The position numbers and the translations under genes were made by a program. Of a stretch of DNA of 64,000 nucleotides, positions 46,316-59,446 are shown piece by piece (the stretch's first letter is position 1; the number at the start of each line of letters is the position of its first letter). The notes below the pieces were generated by a model. The model was not told where the DNA came from. It did no database searches and worked only from the letters and a program-made list of their open reading frames with translations. Source of the DNA: Ricinus communis (lineage: Eukaryota > Streptophyta > Magnoliopsida > Malpighiales > Euphorbiaceae); NCBI RefSeq assembly GCF_019578655.1, contig NC_063257.1, positions 21,328,001 through 21,392,000 on the forward strand. Reading direction: 5' to 3'.

Positions 46316-47760
46316 ATGGATATCGAAGGGATACACCACCTTAGTACATATTTCAATGGGCCTAATTATGTCCATCGGAAGTATAAGATGGAGATTTATT
46401 TGGATAGTGATATGATGGATGTGTGAGATTGTGTGAGAAAGGAATGGAGACCACCAACCAAGCAAGAAGATGGTGTAGACATTCCTTTAGATAGAGACAA
46501 ATGGGTAGATGTTCAAAAAGAGAAAATGGCAAAAACAAAAGGGCTATGTTCATCCTTCTTAGCTCAATATCTAGAGAGGAATGTGAAAGAGTTCAACATC
46601 TTCTTACCGCCTATAAGATTTGGAAGACCTTGGAGAATTACCATGAGGTACTAAGCAAGTCAAATCTAAGAAAATCTAACTCTTGTAGATGAAGTATGAG
46701 CTCTTTAAGATGAAGCCAATGAGAGCATCACCGGCATGACCAACTGTCTTCTCACCATCATCAAATAATCTAAGGAAACTGGGTAAGCACTTTGAACTTG
46801 TTGATGTTAACAATAAGATCCTTAAGGCTATACCACTCAAGGACTATAGTTCGAGGGCGGTAAGTATTGAAGAAGTAAATGAGGACTTAAGGAAGGTGTT
46901 AACAGATGAGCTTATTGGCAAACTCCTTACTAATGAGATAACTTTTAAGAAAGAGGAAGAATAAAAAAAGAAAAGAAAGGGAAGTAAAGAGGAAGCCCTT
47001 AGCTCTCAAAAGCTCCAAAAGGCAACAAGAGAGTGAAAGCTCTAGTGCATCCGAATCTAGTAATAATGAGGATGAAGAATTAGCTATGCTCTTTAAAAGA
47101 GTTAATGAGATAATGAAGAATAGAAAGATGGAGAAGAGGCCCTTCGAGAAGTCATCCTCCAACTGCAATTCCAACTATAGTAAAAAGAACAAAAGTGATC
47201 TCACTTGCTATGGTTGTGGAAAGCAAAGGCACATCAAGTCTCATTGCTTCAAGAATAAAAATTAAAAAGTTTAAAAAGGAGAAGGAAAGAAGGAAAGCCA
47301 TCAAGGCTACATGGGATGACTCTTCATCAAGTGAAGATGAAGATGAAGAAGTAGCCAACCTATGCTTTATAGCACAAGAAGATGACTCCAATGAGGAATG
47401 TTCCATATCCCACTCTTGTTATAACATTGATTGTGAAAATGATATACGTTGTGTGGATGATGATGAGTTATTTGAAGCCATGAATTTAAAATTTAAAAAA
47501 TATCAATTGAAAATTAAGGTTTATAAAGACAACTGCTTCAAGTTTGAGCAAGACTAAATGAGCTCCAAAAACAAGTTTCTTTATTAACTTCTTCAAATGA
47601 TAACTTAAAAGAAATCCTGGAATGAGTTTTCATCTCAAACCTCATCTTTAAAATATCTTTCAAAAAAAGAATGATTCTTTAAAAGTGGAGGTTGAGGAGT
47701 TCCATTTCAAAATTTCATAAAGGAAAGGAAGCCTTGGATATACTAATTGTATCTTAAAGG
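46316..47760 (+). pseudogene. Copia gag remnant with zinc knuckle
   Basis: The gag start reads M-D-I-E-G-I-H-H-L at 46316, then Y-F-N-G-P-N-Y-V-H-R-K-Y-K-M-E-I, the conserved copia gag opening with the usual Trp lost (His-Arg). Pieces continue in changing frames (46433-46654 with WVDVQKEKMAKTKGLCS; KAIPLKDYSSRAVSIEEVN near 46830). A CCHC knuckle C-Y-G-C-G-K-Q-R-H-I-K-S-H-C is intact at 47206-47247. The acidic 47195-47557 frame follows. Stops and shifts disable it. Confidence 0.8.
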
Positions 47761-47779
47761 CCTCCTTTAATCAAATATA

Positions 47780-48648
47780 CTAATTGAAAGTAATAAGTTA
47801 TCAATAAAGAATTCATTGCCTAAGGTAATATTTCATGAGATCTTATCCTGATGATTCTTAATATGCTTTAACATGGAGATCCTTGGCAAAGGTTGTATGA
47901 ATGAAGATTATAAAAAGTGTTTCATAGGTCTTATTCAAAATGTTATATGCAATTATCAAGAACAAATATAATTGGTTCAATAATAGAGTTGACACTTGCA
48001 TCCATGCTCTATGAATCAATTTTGATTAAGTATAATGAAAGGATTGAATTATATTATAAGATTGCTCACTATAAAGGTTGATTTAAGCACTTTAATCATT
48101 TTACACATTTGGATAGTCATGATGCATTACTATAAGTGAATCTTGATCTATGAATATGGATTAAATTACATTAGAGAATTAACATTGAACTAAATGAATT
48201 TAATTCATAATCCATATTTATTGCCAACAGGTTAGGAAATTTTTTTTATCACACACAAATAGGCTTTAAGTGAGGATTAAAATGAGGCTTTAAGCATTGG
48301 GCTTAAGCTCATATATATTGGGTCTAATTAAGGATTAATTAGTTAAGAGCTAACGGGCCTTGTATAATGGGCCTATGATGGGTTTATTATCCATAAACTA
48401 GTACTTATATTAACTAAATTCCATTTAGGATAACAAAGCCCAACTTAAAATAAGTTAGGATTTTATAGAAATTCTAAACCTATAAGGACTTGGATTAAAG
48501 GCCATATATATAAAAAAATGATATGGGATGCTAAGGGTTAAGAAAGAAGGTTAGTGGCACATCTAAGAGAGAAAATTTTTTTCTTGAGAAGTAAACCCTA
48601 TGTGAATTAATCAATATATTAATTAATTCATCCCCCTTGCTTGGAACC
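47780..48648 (+). repeat. Partial LTR of copia family F
   Basis: The sequence corresponds to 51960-52815 of the fuller copy, from AATAAGTTATCAATAAAGAATTCATT to CATCCCCCTTGCTTGGAAC. Both ends are cut. Confidence 0.8.
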
Positions 48649-49740
48649 CTTTACGGTTCCAAGATTTGAATCTGAAATTTTTCGCCTCCATCTACTATTT
48701 ATCTAATTTTTTAGAGTTTTGCATGATTTAAGGTTTCACTTAATCTTATGTCTTTTCTTGCACTTTCAATTTAGTTTCATGTGCTCCAAACTGATTCTTT
48801 TGTTTCCTGTGCATTTAAAAATCAGCTTATGGGAGTAAAAGCCGGAGAAAATCGCGAAAAGGACCTGCCGAACCTCTAAGAGCCGATCGGCTCTAAGCCC
48901 TAGACTGATCAGCTGTATGCTTTTGAGGGCCAGTTTTTCCAGTTTTATGCAATTTTATTTACTATAACTAGTTTAAGGTGTTTTTCCTTTCATTTTATAG
49001 TTATAGTAGGGTTGTAATAGCTAAATTTACTTTGCACTTTATTTTGTGCCTTATTTTGGATAGATGCTAAATATATGGTTGTTTGATTGTCTAATTAAAA
49101 TTGGATATATAGATATAGGCTTTAAAATTGGACCTAGCATGGAATTTTAGTCCATTAGGTAAATTCATGGTAATGGGGCCTTAAAATCAACATGGACCTA
49201 GTGGGCTTTGCTATGTTTTAGTTAGGTTAATTGGGCCATATTAGATTTAAGATTATTTAACTGCGTGTTTTCATAAAAAGTAGTCCATTAGGATTTAAGG
49301 TTGGAAATCAAAACCTAACTTGTAAATGGGCTACACTAGGTGGACTTTGTACATAGTTAATTAGTAAGTTAGGTTAATAACTTGGAGTATGGGTTAGTCT
49401 TTAATAAAATGGGCTAGATTTAGGAGGATCACACATGTGTAGTGCTTGATGTGTAATATATGACTATTGCATTTATACAGAATAGCCCATTAAATAATAA
49501 AATTAAAGATGAATATACACAAATAAGGAAGCTGGCTTCCGGATCCATCTCTAAGTTTATGACATAAGCTTTCTTACGGATTTGAGAAACGTCACTCATT
49601 AGTAAAAGTATCACGTTGAATTACTCGGGGAGCAACTCCCATCTCCGTGCTAGTCTCGGTGACTAGTTAGTGCGTTCTTATTTAGGTTGAAAAACCTTAT
49701 AGTGTTGTAGTCAATAAATGCACTTGGATGCGCGCCCAAA
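48649..49740. other. Intergenic stretch, no gene seen
   Basis: The part 48700-49430 is reminiscent of an LTR (repeated GGGCT/GGGCC words) but has no identified partner. A perfect 16-bp palindrome AGAGCCGATCGGCTCT lies at 48879-48894 between two CTCTAAG direct repeats. Confidence 0.35.
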
Positions 49741-51319
49741 ACCATCGCCCACAGATATGATCATGATAAAGTCTATATAAGATATAGACTAGTTTGTGGT
49801 GTTTAAGAGAAACATGCACAATAAGATACAGTAAGAAAGCTTGATCTAATAAAAGTAAGTTTATAAGCTATCCAAGAGGGTTTTTAGGATATTAACACTA
49901 TCATACTCTTGAAACAAAAGTATTTGGGATATGTTGTGTTTTAAGAAAGAAAGGAGTTTTCTAAAAGAAGCAATAGGAGTTTGATAAATATTGATAGAGA
50001 TCAGGATAAACAAACTAACATTAAATGCAACAAAGCTTGAAGGTGCTTAGCATATGATACATAACCTTAAGCTAATCATATACACAATTTTTGGTATATA
50101 GTACGATATAACATATTTAAAAGAAATAAAGATCTCTTACCGAATATGTGATTATATCTCATTGTTGACGAGACTACTACATTAAGAACTAATGTTTGAC
50201 ATTAATTTTTAGAGTTGGCATTGAGCCATAAAATTCTATTATGGATACCATATTGTTTAACCAAGTGAAGATTGTGGTTGATCCATCTAAATGGATAAGA
50301 TCCATTAAGGTACAAGTGAGTTTTTGAGAAAATCTAATATGGAAATCTTTGCCCAAAGGTTGAGCAAAGAAAACTTAGTAAGTTACATACTCAATCAAAG
50401 GGTTGATTACTAATGTAATTATAACCATCAATCCAAATAGAATAAACAAGTATATTTGAAGGGATTAGTGGGAGTATAATAATGTTTCCTAATACTATAA
50501 GTTGTGGACATAAAGATAAAGGGAAAGTGATAATCCTTTAACATGAGTCTACTAAGACTTATAAATCTATAGAAAGTTAGAACGTGCAGTTTACTTTCTA
50601 GAATTGAGATCTATAGAGATAGATGCTCAAATTGCACAAATGCTCTAAACTTCATGTACACAGACATATATGTTAAAAGTTTTAACATGGAAGAATCAAA
50701 GAAAGATTCTTGGCGATGTCTCATGATATATCTCTTTCCAAAGATATGTGTCATAAACACTCTTTGAGAAAGAGGTTATTAATAAAATGATATTATGCAA
50801 AAGTATAATATTCTATTATGTACATATGTCATGTTATATACTAGACTTTATGGTTATTCTAGATGTCAATTATGAATCACATAGAATAAACTCACAAGAT
50901 AGATTCATTACATTTTTAAAAGGAAGGCATGATTTTTGGAAAGAGTGCTAGAAAGGTCATTCTTACAACTTGAGCTCAATACATCTCATTATATTTGAGG
51001 AAATATATGAGAGATATTTAGATCTTTAATATTCTTTTTAAGAATAAAGTGTGGCTCTTAAGTATTATTGATTTAAAGAGTTTGATAAACAATAGAGCCA
51101 TTTTCATAGAACGAAGTTCTCAATTTGTGATCCAAGATATTAGATTGGAGCATACCAATAAATGACTTATTAGTAGAATATAAATATAAAATAAATACCC
51201 ATTGAGGATAACAAAGTTGATCATCTAGCAAAGCTGTTTGACCTAGCAAGTACATGATTATCATAAGAAAGAGTTCGGTATTAGATACCATGATGATTGG
51301 TTTTGATTGTGCTTTAGTG
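49741..51319 (+). pseudogene. Copia family F pol-end remnant
   Basis: This region is heavily decayed, with only short frames. Homology to the inverted copy (for example GATCAT-ATAAAGTCTATATA-GATATAGACTAGT at 49760) and the terminal D-H-L-A-K and R-Y-H-D-D-W-F words show that it is the RNase H end of pol. The minus-strand frame at 51073-51291 is a shadow. Confidence 0.6.
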
Positions 51320-51331
51320 TAAGTGGGAGAT
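51320..51331 (+). other. Polypurine tract of copy P
   Basis: The stretch AAGTGGGAGATT directly before TGTTAGAGTATGCC is the standard copia plus-strand priming site. Confidence 0.8.
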
Positions 51332-53135
51332 TGTTAGAGTATGCCTTAAAGATAAGGAGTTGTCAGATGATCTGTGTTAATTTATACATCACAATTGATG
51401 GCATACAATTATATTAAAGGCATTGTCAGAATCTAATGGAACGAGTAGTTGGGTATCATTAAGGAATAATCCAAACCGTTAGAGATGAATACCATAGAAT
51501 GTAAACACAAATATAAGAGAGATTATAAAGCGAGTTTATAATGATGAAATTCTCATCACATACATTTCTAAACTTTGTTCATAGTCGATGTTTTATCAAG
51601 AATTAGATATTAATCGTTGGATATTGATCAAACGCTCGAGACTATCATAATGTGTTATCACTTACTTATGAAGTAAGCAAGTCTCATAAGGTTAAGGAAT
51701 AGGGATTTTGAGATAAGCATATGGGTGCTTGTTATAAGAAAAGTTCATTGAACATGACCCTATTGAGTAGTCCATATGGATTTTACCTCAAGTGTCTGTG
51801 GATAATAACTCTTGTGACAATCATGTAAGACGTAATCCTTAGACTTGAGATAATAATTTATTATCTTATATGAGGGTTACTATACTTTGATTATATCTTA
51901 TGTTCTCCTATTCATGAAGCACTCAAGGGATAGTCACTATAGTTAGAGTCATGTGATGATAATAAGTTATCACTAAAGAATTCATTGCCCAAGGTAAGAT
52001 GTCATCGGACCTTATCTTGATGATTCTTGATATGCCTTAACATAGAAATCCTTGGCCAGGTTGTATTAATGAAGATTATGAAAAGTGTTTCATAGATCTT
52101 ATTCAAAATGTTATATGCAATTATCAAGAACAAATATGATTGGTTCAATTATACAGTTGATACTTGCATCCATGCTCAATGAATCAATTGGGATAAAAGT
52201 ACAATGAAAGGATTGAATTACATTGTAAGATTATTCATTGCAAAGGTTGATTAAGGCACTTTAATCTTTCCTACGCTTTTGGGTTGGCTTGATGCATTGC
52301 TAGATGCCAATCTTGATCTATGAATATGGATTAATTTACAGTAGAGAATTAATATTGAATTAAAGAAGTTGAATTCATATTTCATATTTATTGCCAAGAT
52401 GTTAGGAACTTTTGGATCGCACACAAGTGGGGTTTAAGTGATGATTTAAATGAGGCTTTAAGCATTAGGCTTAAGCTCATATATATTGGGCCTAATAACA
52501 GGTTAATTAATTAAGAGCTAACGGGCCTTGTATACTAGGACTACGGTAGGTTTCTTATCGATGAATTAGTTATTCTATTAATTAAAGTTCATTTAGGATA
52601 AAAAAGCCTAACTTAAAGTAAGTTAGGGTTTTATAGAAATCCTAAACCTTTAAGGACTTTGATTAAAGGCCATATATACATAAAGAGATGATATGGGCGG
52701 CAAGGATTAAGGAAGAAGGTCAGTGGAACATCTAAGAGAAAATAATATTTCCTTGAGAAGTAAACGCCAAGTGAATCAATCAATAAGATTAACTGATTCA
52801 TCCCCCCCTGCTTGGAACTAGCATTCAATCTCCTACATCTTTTCTTAATCTTTTAAAAGTGGTTTAGGGAGATCTTTGCTTGGAAGCTTGTGTGGATCAC
52901 CAAAATAGGCTAGTCACTTGAGTATTTGTAAATTGCATCAATCATCCTTGAAGAGTCAAGAATCAACAAAGCAAGAACCACTCCTTAGATTGGTTGAAAA
53001 CTCCCAATGTAAGCCTTCTCCATTTTTTGCTCGTTTTTTATGTTATGAGTATCTTAATTAATGAGATTCTTGGTGAAAATTGAGAAAAATTTTAAATTGC
53101 TTTTGTAGCGCCTTTCCTTGTGTCTTAATATCAAT
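51332..53135 (+). repeat. 3' LTR of copia family F copy P
   Basis: The LTR starts TGTTAGAGTATGCC and matches the solo LTR at 42562-44451 along its length, ending near TCAATTCCCAAAAAG. The TATA-like GCCATATATACATAAAG near 52668-52684 would drive element transcription. The minus-strand frame at 52631-52828 is a shadow. Confidence 0.8.
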
Positions 53136-53149
53136 TCCCAAAAAGATAA

Positions 53150-53940
53150 GCACTGCGTATCCAAGCTAAAACTACATCAGTCATGACGAGGTGTTCTATA
53201 GAAAGATGGCTTCAGGTTTCCAACTCAGGTGTCTAACCAAGAAGGAAGCACAAGTGGTAATGGAAAAAATGCACAAAGGGGTGTATGGCCCCCATATGAA
53301 TGATATAGTATTGACCAGGAAGATTATGCGTCAGGGTTACTACTGGTTAGCAATGTTGTGAGTGTTAACTGTACAATGACCTAGGTCACTTACCTTTGAC
53401 TAAACTCCACAATTGGATGTCTCCTTAGCCTTTTGTAGCATTGGGAATTGATATTGTTAGAGAGATAAAGCCTCTTTCAGACTGTCACAAGTTCATAGTC
53501 GTAGCGATGGACTAATTCTCTAAGTTGGTTGAGGACAAGTCATTCACTATTGTAGGGGCAAGGCAGATGGCTAGATTTATAGAGAGGAACCTGATCTATA
53601 GATATAGAGTCTCACATCCCATTATAATGGATATTGGCATGCAATTTATGGGTGAAACAACAAACCTGCTAGTGGAGTACAAAATGGAACACCATAGGTC
53701 TTCTCTATACAGACCTTAAGCAGATGGAGCGATAGAAGCAGCCAACAAAATTTAAAGAAAATACTCTCGAAGATGGTAAGAAAGCATAAGGATTGGTCAT
53801 TTCAATTATCCTTTGCAGTTTGGGAATACCAAACGATTGAGTGGATGTCGACAAGACAAAATCCATACTCTATAGTTATAAGACTGAAGCAGTCTTACCA
53901 GTTGATTTAGAACTGAAATCTTTGATAGTTTTGTTGAAGG
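53150..53940 (+). pseudogene. Tat-type gypsy integrase fragment
   Basis: The zinc-binding start reads HDEVFYRKM, then LTKKEAQVVMEKMHKGVYGP and RKIMRQGYYWLAML. The core is in pieces: GARQMARFIERN then HPIIMDIGMQFMGET (53525-53719), then A-D-G-A-I-E-A-A-N-K near 53722 (third acidic residue), KHKDWSFQLSFAVWEY, and a final TEAVLPVDLELKSLIVLLKA near 53885-53940 that marks the Tat lineage. Several stops. It sits between two family F copies in opposite orientation. Confidence 0.8.
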
Positions 53941-53944
53941 CTGA

Positions 53945-55124
53945 AATACCATTAGCTCTTAATTAATTAACTTTTAATTAGGCCCAATATATATGAACTT
54001 AAGCCTAATGCTTAAAGCCTCATTTTAATCCTCACGTAAAGCTATTTGTGTGTGACCTAAAAGGTTCATAACATGTTAGCAATGAATATGGATTATGAAC
54101 TAAACTCCTTTAATTCAATTTTAATTCTCTAATGTAACTTTATCCATATTCATAGATCAAGATTGACATCTAGCAATGCATCATGACCACCCAAATTTGT
54201 AGGAATGATTAAAATGCTTTAATCAACCTCTGCAATGAACAATCTTACAATGTAATTCAATCCTTTCATTATATTGTTATCCCAATTGGTTCATAGAGCA
54301 TGGATTCAAGTGCCAACTCTATAATTTAACCAATCATATTTATTCTTGATAATTGCATATAACATTTTGAATAAGATATATAAAACACTTTTCATAATCT
54401 TCATTCATACAACCTTGGCCAAGGATTTCCATATAAGGATAAGGTCTCATGAAATTTTACCTTAGGCAATGGATTCTTTATTGATAACTTATTATCCTCA
54501 TATGAATCTTATTATACTCAATGACTATCCCTTGAGCTCCATGGATAGAAGAACATAAGATAGCATCAAAGTATAGTAATCCACATATAAGATAATATAT
54601 TGTTATCTCAAGTCTAAGGATCACGTCTTACATGATTGTCACAAGAGTATTAACCATAGACACTTAGGGTAAATTCCATAAAGACTACTCAATGGGATCA
54701 TGTTCAATCAACTTGTTCTTGTAACAGGCACCCGTATGCTTATCTCTGAATCCTTATTCCCTAACCTTATGAGACAAATTGCTTACTTCATAAGTAAGTG
54801 ATACACATTATGGTAGTCTCGAGCATTTGGTTAATATTCAACGATCAATATCTAACTCTTGATCAAACATCTATTATGAACAAAGTTTAGGAACGTATGT
54901 AGTGAAAACCTCATCATTATAACTTGCTTTATAATTTGTCTTACATTTTTGTTTACATTCCATTGTGTTCATCTCAAACGGTTTGGATTTTTCCTTGATA
55001 ATACCTTACTACTCGTACCATTAAAGTCGAACAATGCCTTTAGTATAATTGTATGCCATCAAATTTGATATATAAATTAACATAGATCATCTGACACTCC
55101 TTGTCTTTAGGACATACTCTAACA
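53945..55124 (-). repeat. Truncated 3' LTR of copy M
   Basis: The minus strand starts TGTTAGAGTATGTCC at 55124, next to the polypurine tract TAAGTGGGAGAT, and runs to about 53945 (ATTAAGAGCTAATGG), the equivalent of 52518 in copy P. Confidence 0.8.
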
Positions 55125-55136
55125 ATCTCCCACTTA

Positions 55137-57239
55137 AAGCACTACTAAAGCCAATCATCATGGTATCCAATATCGAACTTTCTTATTATGATCATGTTCA
55201 TGTTAGGTTAAACAACATTGTTATCCATAATGGGAATTTTTTTTATCTTTATATTTTATTAATATGTCATTTATTGGTAATGCTTCAATGCAATATTTTG
55301 GATTGCATATAAGACCTTAGTTGGCTCTATTATTTATTTAACAATACTTAAGAACCACACCTTATTCTTGAAAAAGAATATTAAAGATCCAGATATATCT
55401 CATATATTGCCTCAAATATAATGAGATGTATTAAGCTCAAGTTGTAAGAATGACATTTTTGGAACTCTTTCCAATAGTTAGGCTTTCCTTTTGAAAATGA
55501 AATGAATATATCTTATGAGTTTATTCTATGTGACTCATAATCAACATCTAGATAATCATACAGACTAGTACATAACATGACATATGTACATAATAGAATA
55601 TTATACTTTCGCATAAATCATTCTTTTAATAATCTCTTTCTAAATGAGTGTTTATAGCATATATTTTTAGAAAGAGATATGTCATGAGACATCGCCAAGA
55701 ATCTATCTTTGATTCTTCCATGTTAAACCTTTTAACATATATGTCTATGTACATCAAGTTTAGAATATTCGTGCAGTTTAAAGTATCTATCTCTATAGAT
55801 TTCAATCCTAGAAAGTAAACTGCATGTTGTATCTCTTTATGGATTTATAAGTCACGGTAGACTCATGATAAAGGATTTGTCACTTTCCTTTTATCTATAT
55901 GTCCATAACATACAATATTAGGAAACATTATTATACTCCTACTAACGCATTCATATACACTTGTTTATTCTATTTGGATTGATACTTATAATTACATTAG
56001 TAATCAACCCTTTGATTAAGTATGTAATTTATTAAGTTTTATTTGCTCAACCTTTGTGCAAAGTCTTTCATATTAGTTTATTTCAAAAACTCACTTGCAC
56101 TTTAATGGATCTTATCCATATAGATGGGTGCACCACAGTCTTCACTTGGTTAAACAATATGGTATCCACAATAAAATCTTATGGCTTGATGCCAACTCTA
56201 AGAATTAACGTCAAATATTAGTTCTTATTGTAATAGTCTCATCAATAATGAGATATAATCATATATTCCATAAGAGATCTCCATTACTTTTAAATACGTT
56301 GTATCCTATTACATACTAAAAATTGTGTATATGATTATCTTAAGGTTATGCATCTTATGCTAAGCACCTTCAAGCATTGTTCCATTTTAATGTTAGTTTG
56401 TTTATCTTGATCACTATAAAGATCTGTCAAACTCCCAGTGCTTCTTTTAGAAAACTCTGTTTCTTGAAAGACAACATATCCTAAACAAACACTTTTGTTT
56501 CGAGAGTATGATAGCGTTGATATCCTAAAATAGTTTTGCATATATTGTAAACTTATATTTATTAGATCAAGCCTTTCAACTTTGTCTAATTGTGTATATT
56601 TCTCTGAAACATCACATACTAGTCTATATCCTATATAGACTTTATTATGATCATATCGTAAATGGAACTTATAGGAGTTAATGGTTATAAGAGTATATAT
56701 CCTATGAGAAAGCTTGCAACACTCTTTGCTGATATAACTATGTCTCAAAAAGCCAGGTTTCATCACCTTATGAGACTTTATCAATTTGAGTAATTGCAAG
56801 TTATAGACATACTAGTGATGATCCATGCATTCTATATCATGATCTAATCTTAATATGAACTTTATTGTAACTCTACCTAAATGCAAGCATACATCCTTTG
56901 CATCGCTTAGGAATTTGACATATATGTCTTTCTTAAGGACAACTTCATCACAATATTGATTTCATAAGTTACATAATTTGTTTATATTTCTTATTCGTCT
57001 CAATATCAATAATATAATCCTTAGGCCTATTTAGGATTACTTTAGTTTTCTCGGAATAAGGCTTTGTTTTCTTACTTTCATACAACCTTTTATGTAACAC
57101 TTTAGAAACATAAATCATTTAACTAAATAAGGCAACAATTGCCTGGTATTATTAAATAAAATAATAGCAACAATTGTTCTAGAAAAAAATTAATAACAAT
57201 TACTAAATTCTTAATTAAAGAAAATAAAATTAATAACTA
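55137..57239 (-). pseudogene. Copia family F pol-end remnant, inverted copy
   Basis: The part 55137-56660 pairs with 51319-49741 of copy P. The 154-codon minus frame at 56335-56799 lies in this repeat, has no recognisable domain and is probably chance. The stretch 56900-57240 joins pol end to gag across a large deletion and is AT-rich. Confidence 0.55.
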
Positions 57240-58114
57240 AACTAAATGGTAACAATTGCCTTCGGGCTATTCAATTTCTTCTTTTCAGAATTAGAAGCTT
57301 GATCTTGCTTCTTATCGTTCAAAATAGCGAGATAAACCTTGCAGTTCCTTCTCCAATGTCCTTCTTTCCCACAATGATGACACTTTTCTATATTCTTATT
57401 GACACCTCCAATAGCCCTTAAGGCTTTCGTAGGCTTTTAGGCTGTTCTTTTCCTTTCTCTTATTAAATACTCTTAGCAGTCTTAGAAGGTTCTACAATTA
57501 TAATAACTCCCTTTTACTTCTTTATGGTGCCCTCCCCAATCTTTAATATATTAATAAGTTCAGGAATCGTAATATCCAACTTATTCATATGAAAGTCCAT
57601 AAAAACTGCGAATAACTATTAGGTAGAGATTACAAAATTAAGTCTATACTTAATTCATTGTCCATCACAAAATAAAGACGCCCTAGATATTCAATATATC
57701 CAAGCATGTTAGTCCATGTGCATTCATAGATGCACCTTTGGCCATCTTACATGGGAACAATTTCTTTGAGGTCTCACACCTTTCCATCCTTGACTGCTCA
57801 TTAAACACTTTATCCTTCAAATGTAAGATGATAGTTTGAGCATCCATAGTCTCATGTTGTATTTGTAGTTCAGAAGTCATACTTCCTAACATCACACAAA
57901 TAACTTAGTCATCATCTTCTTGATGTTTTTTGTACTCTTGGACCACCTCCTCAGGTGCATTTGCTGTAGGAAGATGCAACAGAGGTGTGTCTAGCATCTA
58001 AAGCTTCTCTTCTTGTTTGGGAACAATTCTCACATTGCGATGCCAATCAAGAAAGTTCAGGCTAGTAAGCTTGTTAGTGTCAAGGATATTATGCAAAGAT
58101 AGATTGCCACTCAT
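57240..58114 (-). pseudogene. Copia family F gag remnant
   Basis: On the minus strand the frame begins M-S-G-N-L-S-L-H-N-I-L at 58112-58114, then LNFLDWHRNVRIV and the conserved TSELQIQHETMDAQTIILHL block (within 57683-57895). A CCHC knuckle C-H-H-C-G-K-E-G-H-W-R-R-N-C is intact near 57345-57390. Several stops lie between. Gag would form the particle that packages the element RNA. Confidence 0.75.
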
Positions 58115-59446
58115 CTTTTCTTACAACCTTTCCAATATAAAGATAAATGAATATAAGTTAATTTATACAAGTAACTAGTAAAGGTCTTGCAACCAGTTAT
58201 TTAACTCCCACTAATTTTTAATACAAATGAATAGCCCTCACTATCAATTGGAGATGATACTAATGTAGCTATCCTAGTGGGCTAGAACCCCATGTATTAT
58301 AATATGACCTTGAGTTTGGTGAACGAACCATATTAAAATAAATTAGGTAGACAACTATTTGTCAATTGTATCTCTATACAACTTCTAGATTAATTAGGAA
58401 ACAACTGTGTTTGTCTAAACATAATTTATGATATTCTAAACATCATATATGTAATACCTAACTCATGGCTCTATCTTTATATAATCAAGGCTTTACGCAT
58501 CTGAATTATAAAAGATAGTTAAGTAAGACCCATCAATTAAAAGAGAGAACATACGCAGGTAATAGGCAACCTTGAGTTTTCTTAATAAATTGACCTAAAA
58601 ACAAGGCTGTCATTCCTATTTTAATTATGAAAGGCAACTTAATCATGTATTTAACATGTGAGTAAATATTATATGAGGATTTTGTTATTAAGCAGTGATT
58701 AAGATCTCATGCTTTGGCATGAACATACAAATATTGAATATAAAGGTTTTATGCTTTGGCATGATCATGCATACATCATACATCACATACATAATATAAG
58801 ATAAGCATGGCAAACTACTATGGATGATTATGGGTTTTCTAAACTAGTTATCTCGAGCCATCGAAGATAAGTAGATGGTCAAAACCTAAGTATTGCCTTC
58901 ATGATCTCCAAGTCTTGAACCAATATCCCCTTTCATCTCATTTAACGCCATATCTCCATCCGGATTGCAAAATTAAATTATATCTAACTAATTTAAAACT
59001 ATATGACATTTATATAAGACTTAGAGATATTCAACAGGAGTTAGATGAGAAAAGAATTTTACAATCTAGAGAAATTTAGAGAAAGGTAAGAACACTGTCC
59101 TTATTTCAAAAAATACCAAATCAAAACATTCAACCATTCAACACAATCGATCGTGCCAAATATAATTATATTATATAAATATATAACAAAATCAAGATAG
59201 CATAGTTTGAATTGTTTGATCCTTGCATGCAATTAGGACTAAATGAGGTATGGAGAATTAAAATAATTAGTTGCCTTGTTTCTTCATGTTTGCCATGTGA
59301 GTGTTGATTATCTTGACTTGTTTGATAGAAAATTTGATTTTCTTGATGATGAATCTTGATGAACTCAATTAACTCTGGAATTAATATGGTTTATTAGTCT
59401 TATTAGTTTTTTAAATCTTGTTAAATAAGGAGTGTCACCATTGTCT
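58115..59446. other. Non-coding stretch upstream of copy M gag
   Basis: This is probably a decayed leader of the copia copy plus other sequence. ATGCTTTGGCATGA occurs twice, about 41 bases apart (58709 and 58750). No gene or tRNA-type primer site can be supported. Confidence 0.4.

Larger units (their letters stand above)
45690..47760 (+). mobile_element. Ty1/copia fragment D (LTR end, PBS, gag)
   Basis: The sequence up to 46257 resembles a copia LTR (GGAGTGGATGTAGGTTGG near 46103, then pyrimidine-rich, ending CAAACA). It is followed by a PBS with one mismatch and gag. Pol is absent; from 47780 the sequence is a piece of the family F LTR. The left limit is a guess. Confidence 0.6.
49741..53135 (+). 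mobile_element. Copia family F copy P (pol end, PPT, 3' LTR)
   Basis: Non-coding but recognisable pol-end sequence (49741-51319) is followed by a copia polypurine tract and the family F LTR (51332-53135). The last pol words are readable near 51205-51300 (NKV-DHLAKL, then FGIRYHDDWF), the conserved tail after copia RNase H. The whole pol part aligns in reverse with 55137-56660. Confidence 0.75.
53945..58114 (-). mobile_element. Copia family F copy M (gag to truncated 3' LTR), inverted
   Basis: On the minus strand the order is gag start (58114), zinc knuckle, pol-end remnant, polypurine tract (55125-55136) and LTR (55124 down to 53945). The LTR stops about 600 bases short of its end, at the border with the Tat fragment. 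Protease, integrase and most of RT are missing. Confidence 0.75.

Noticed and set aside
56335..56799. 154-codon minus frame, the longest in its region
   Set aside because: It lies in the copia pol-end remnant; the inverted copy at 49741 does not keep the frame open and no known domain is visible.
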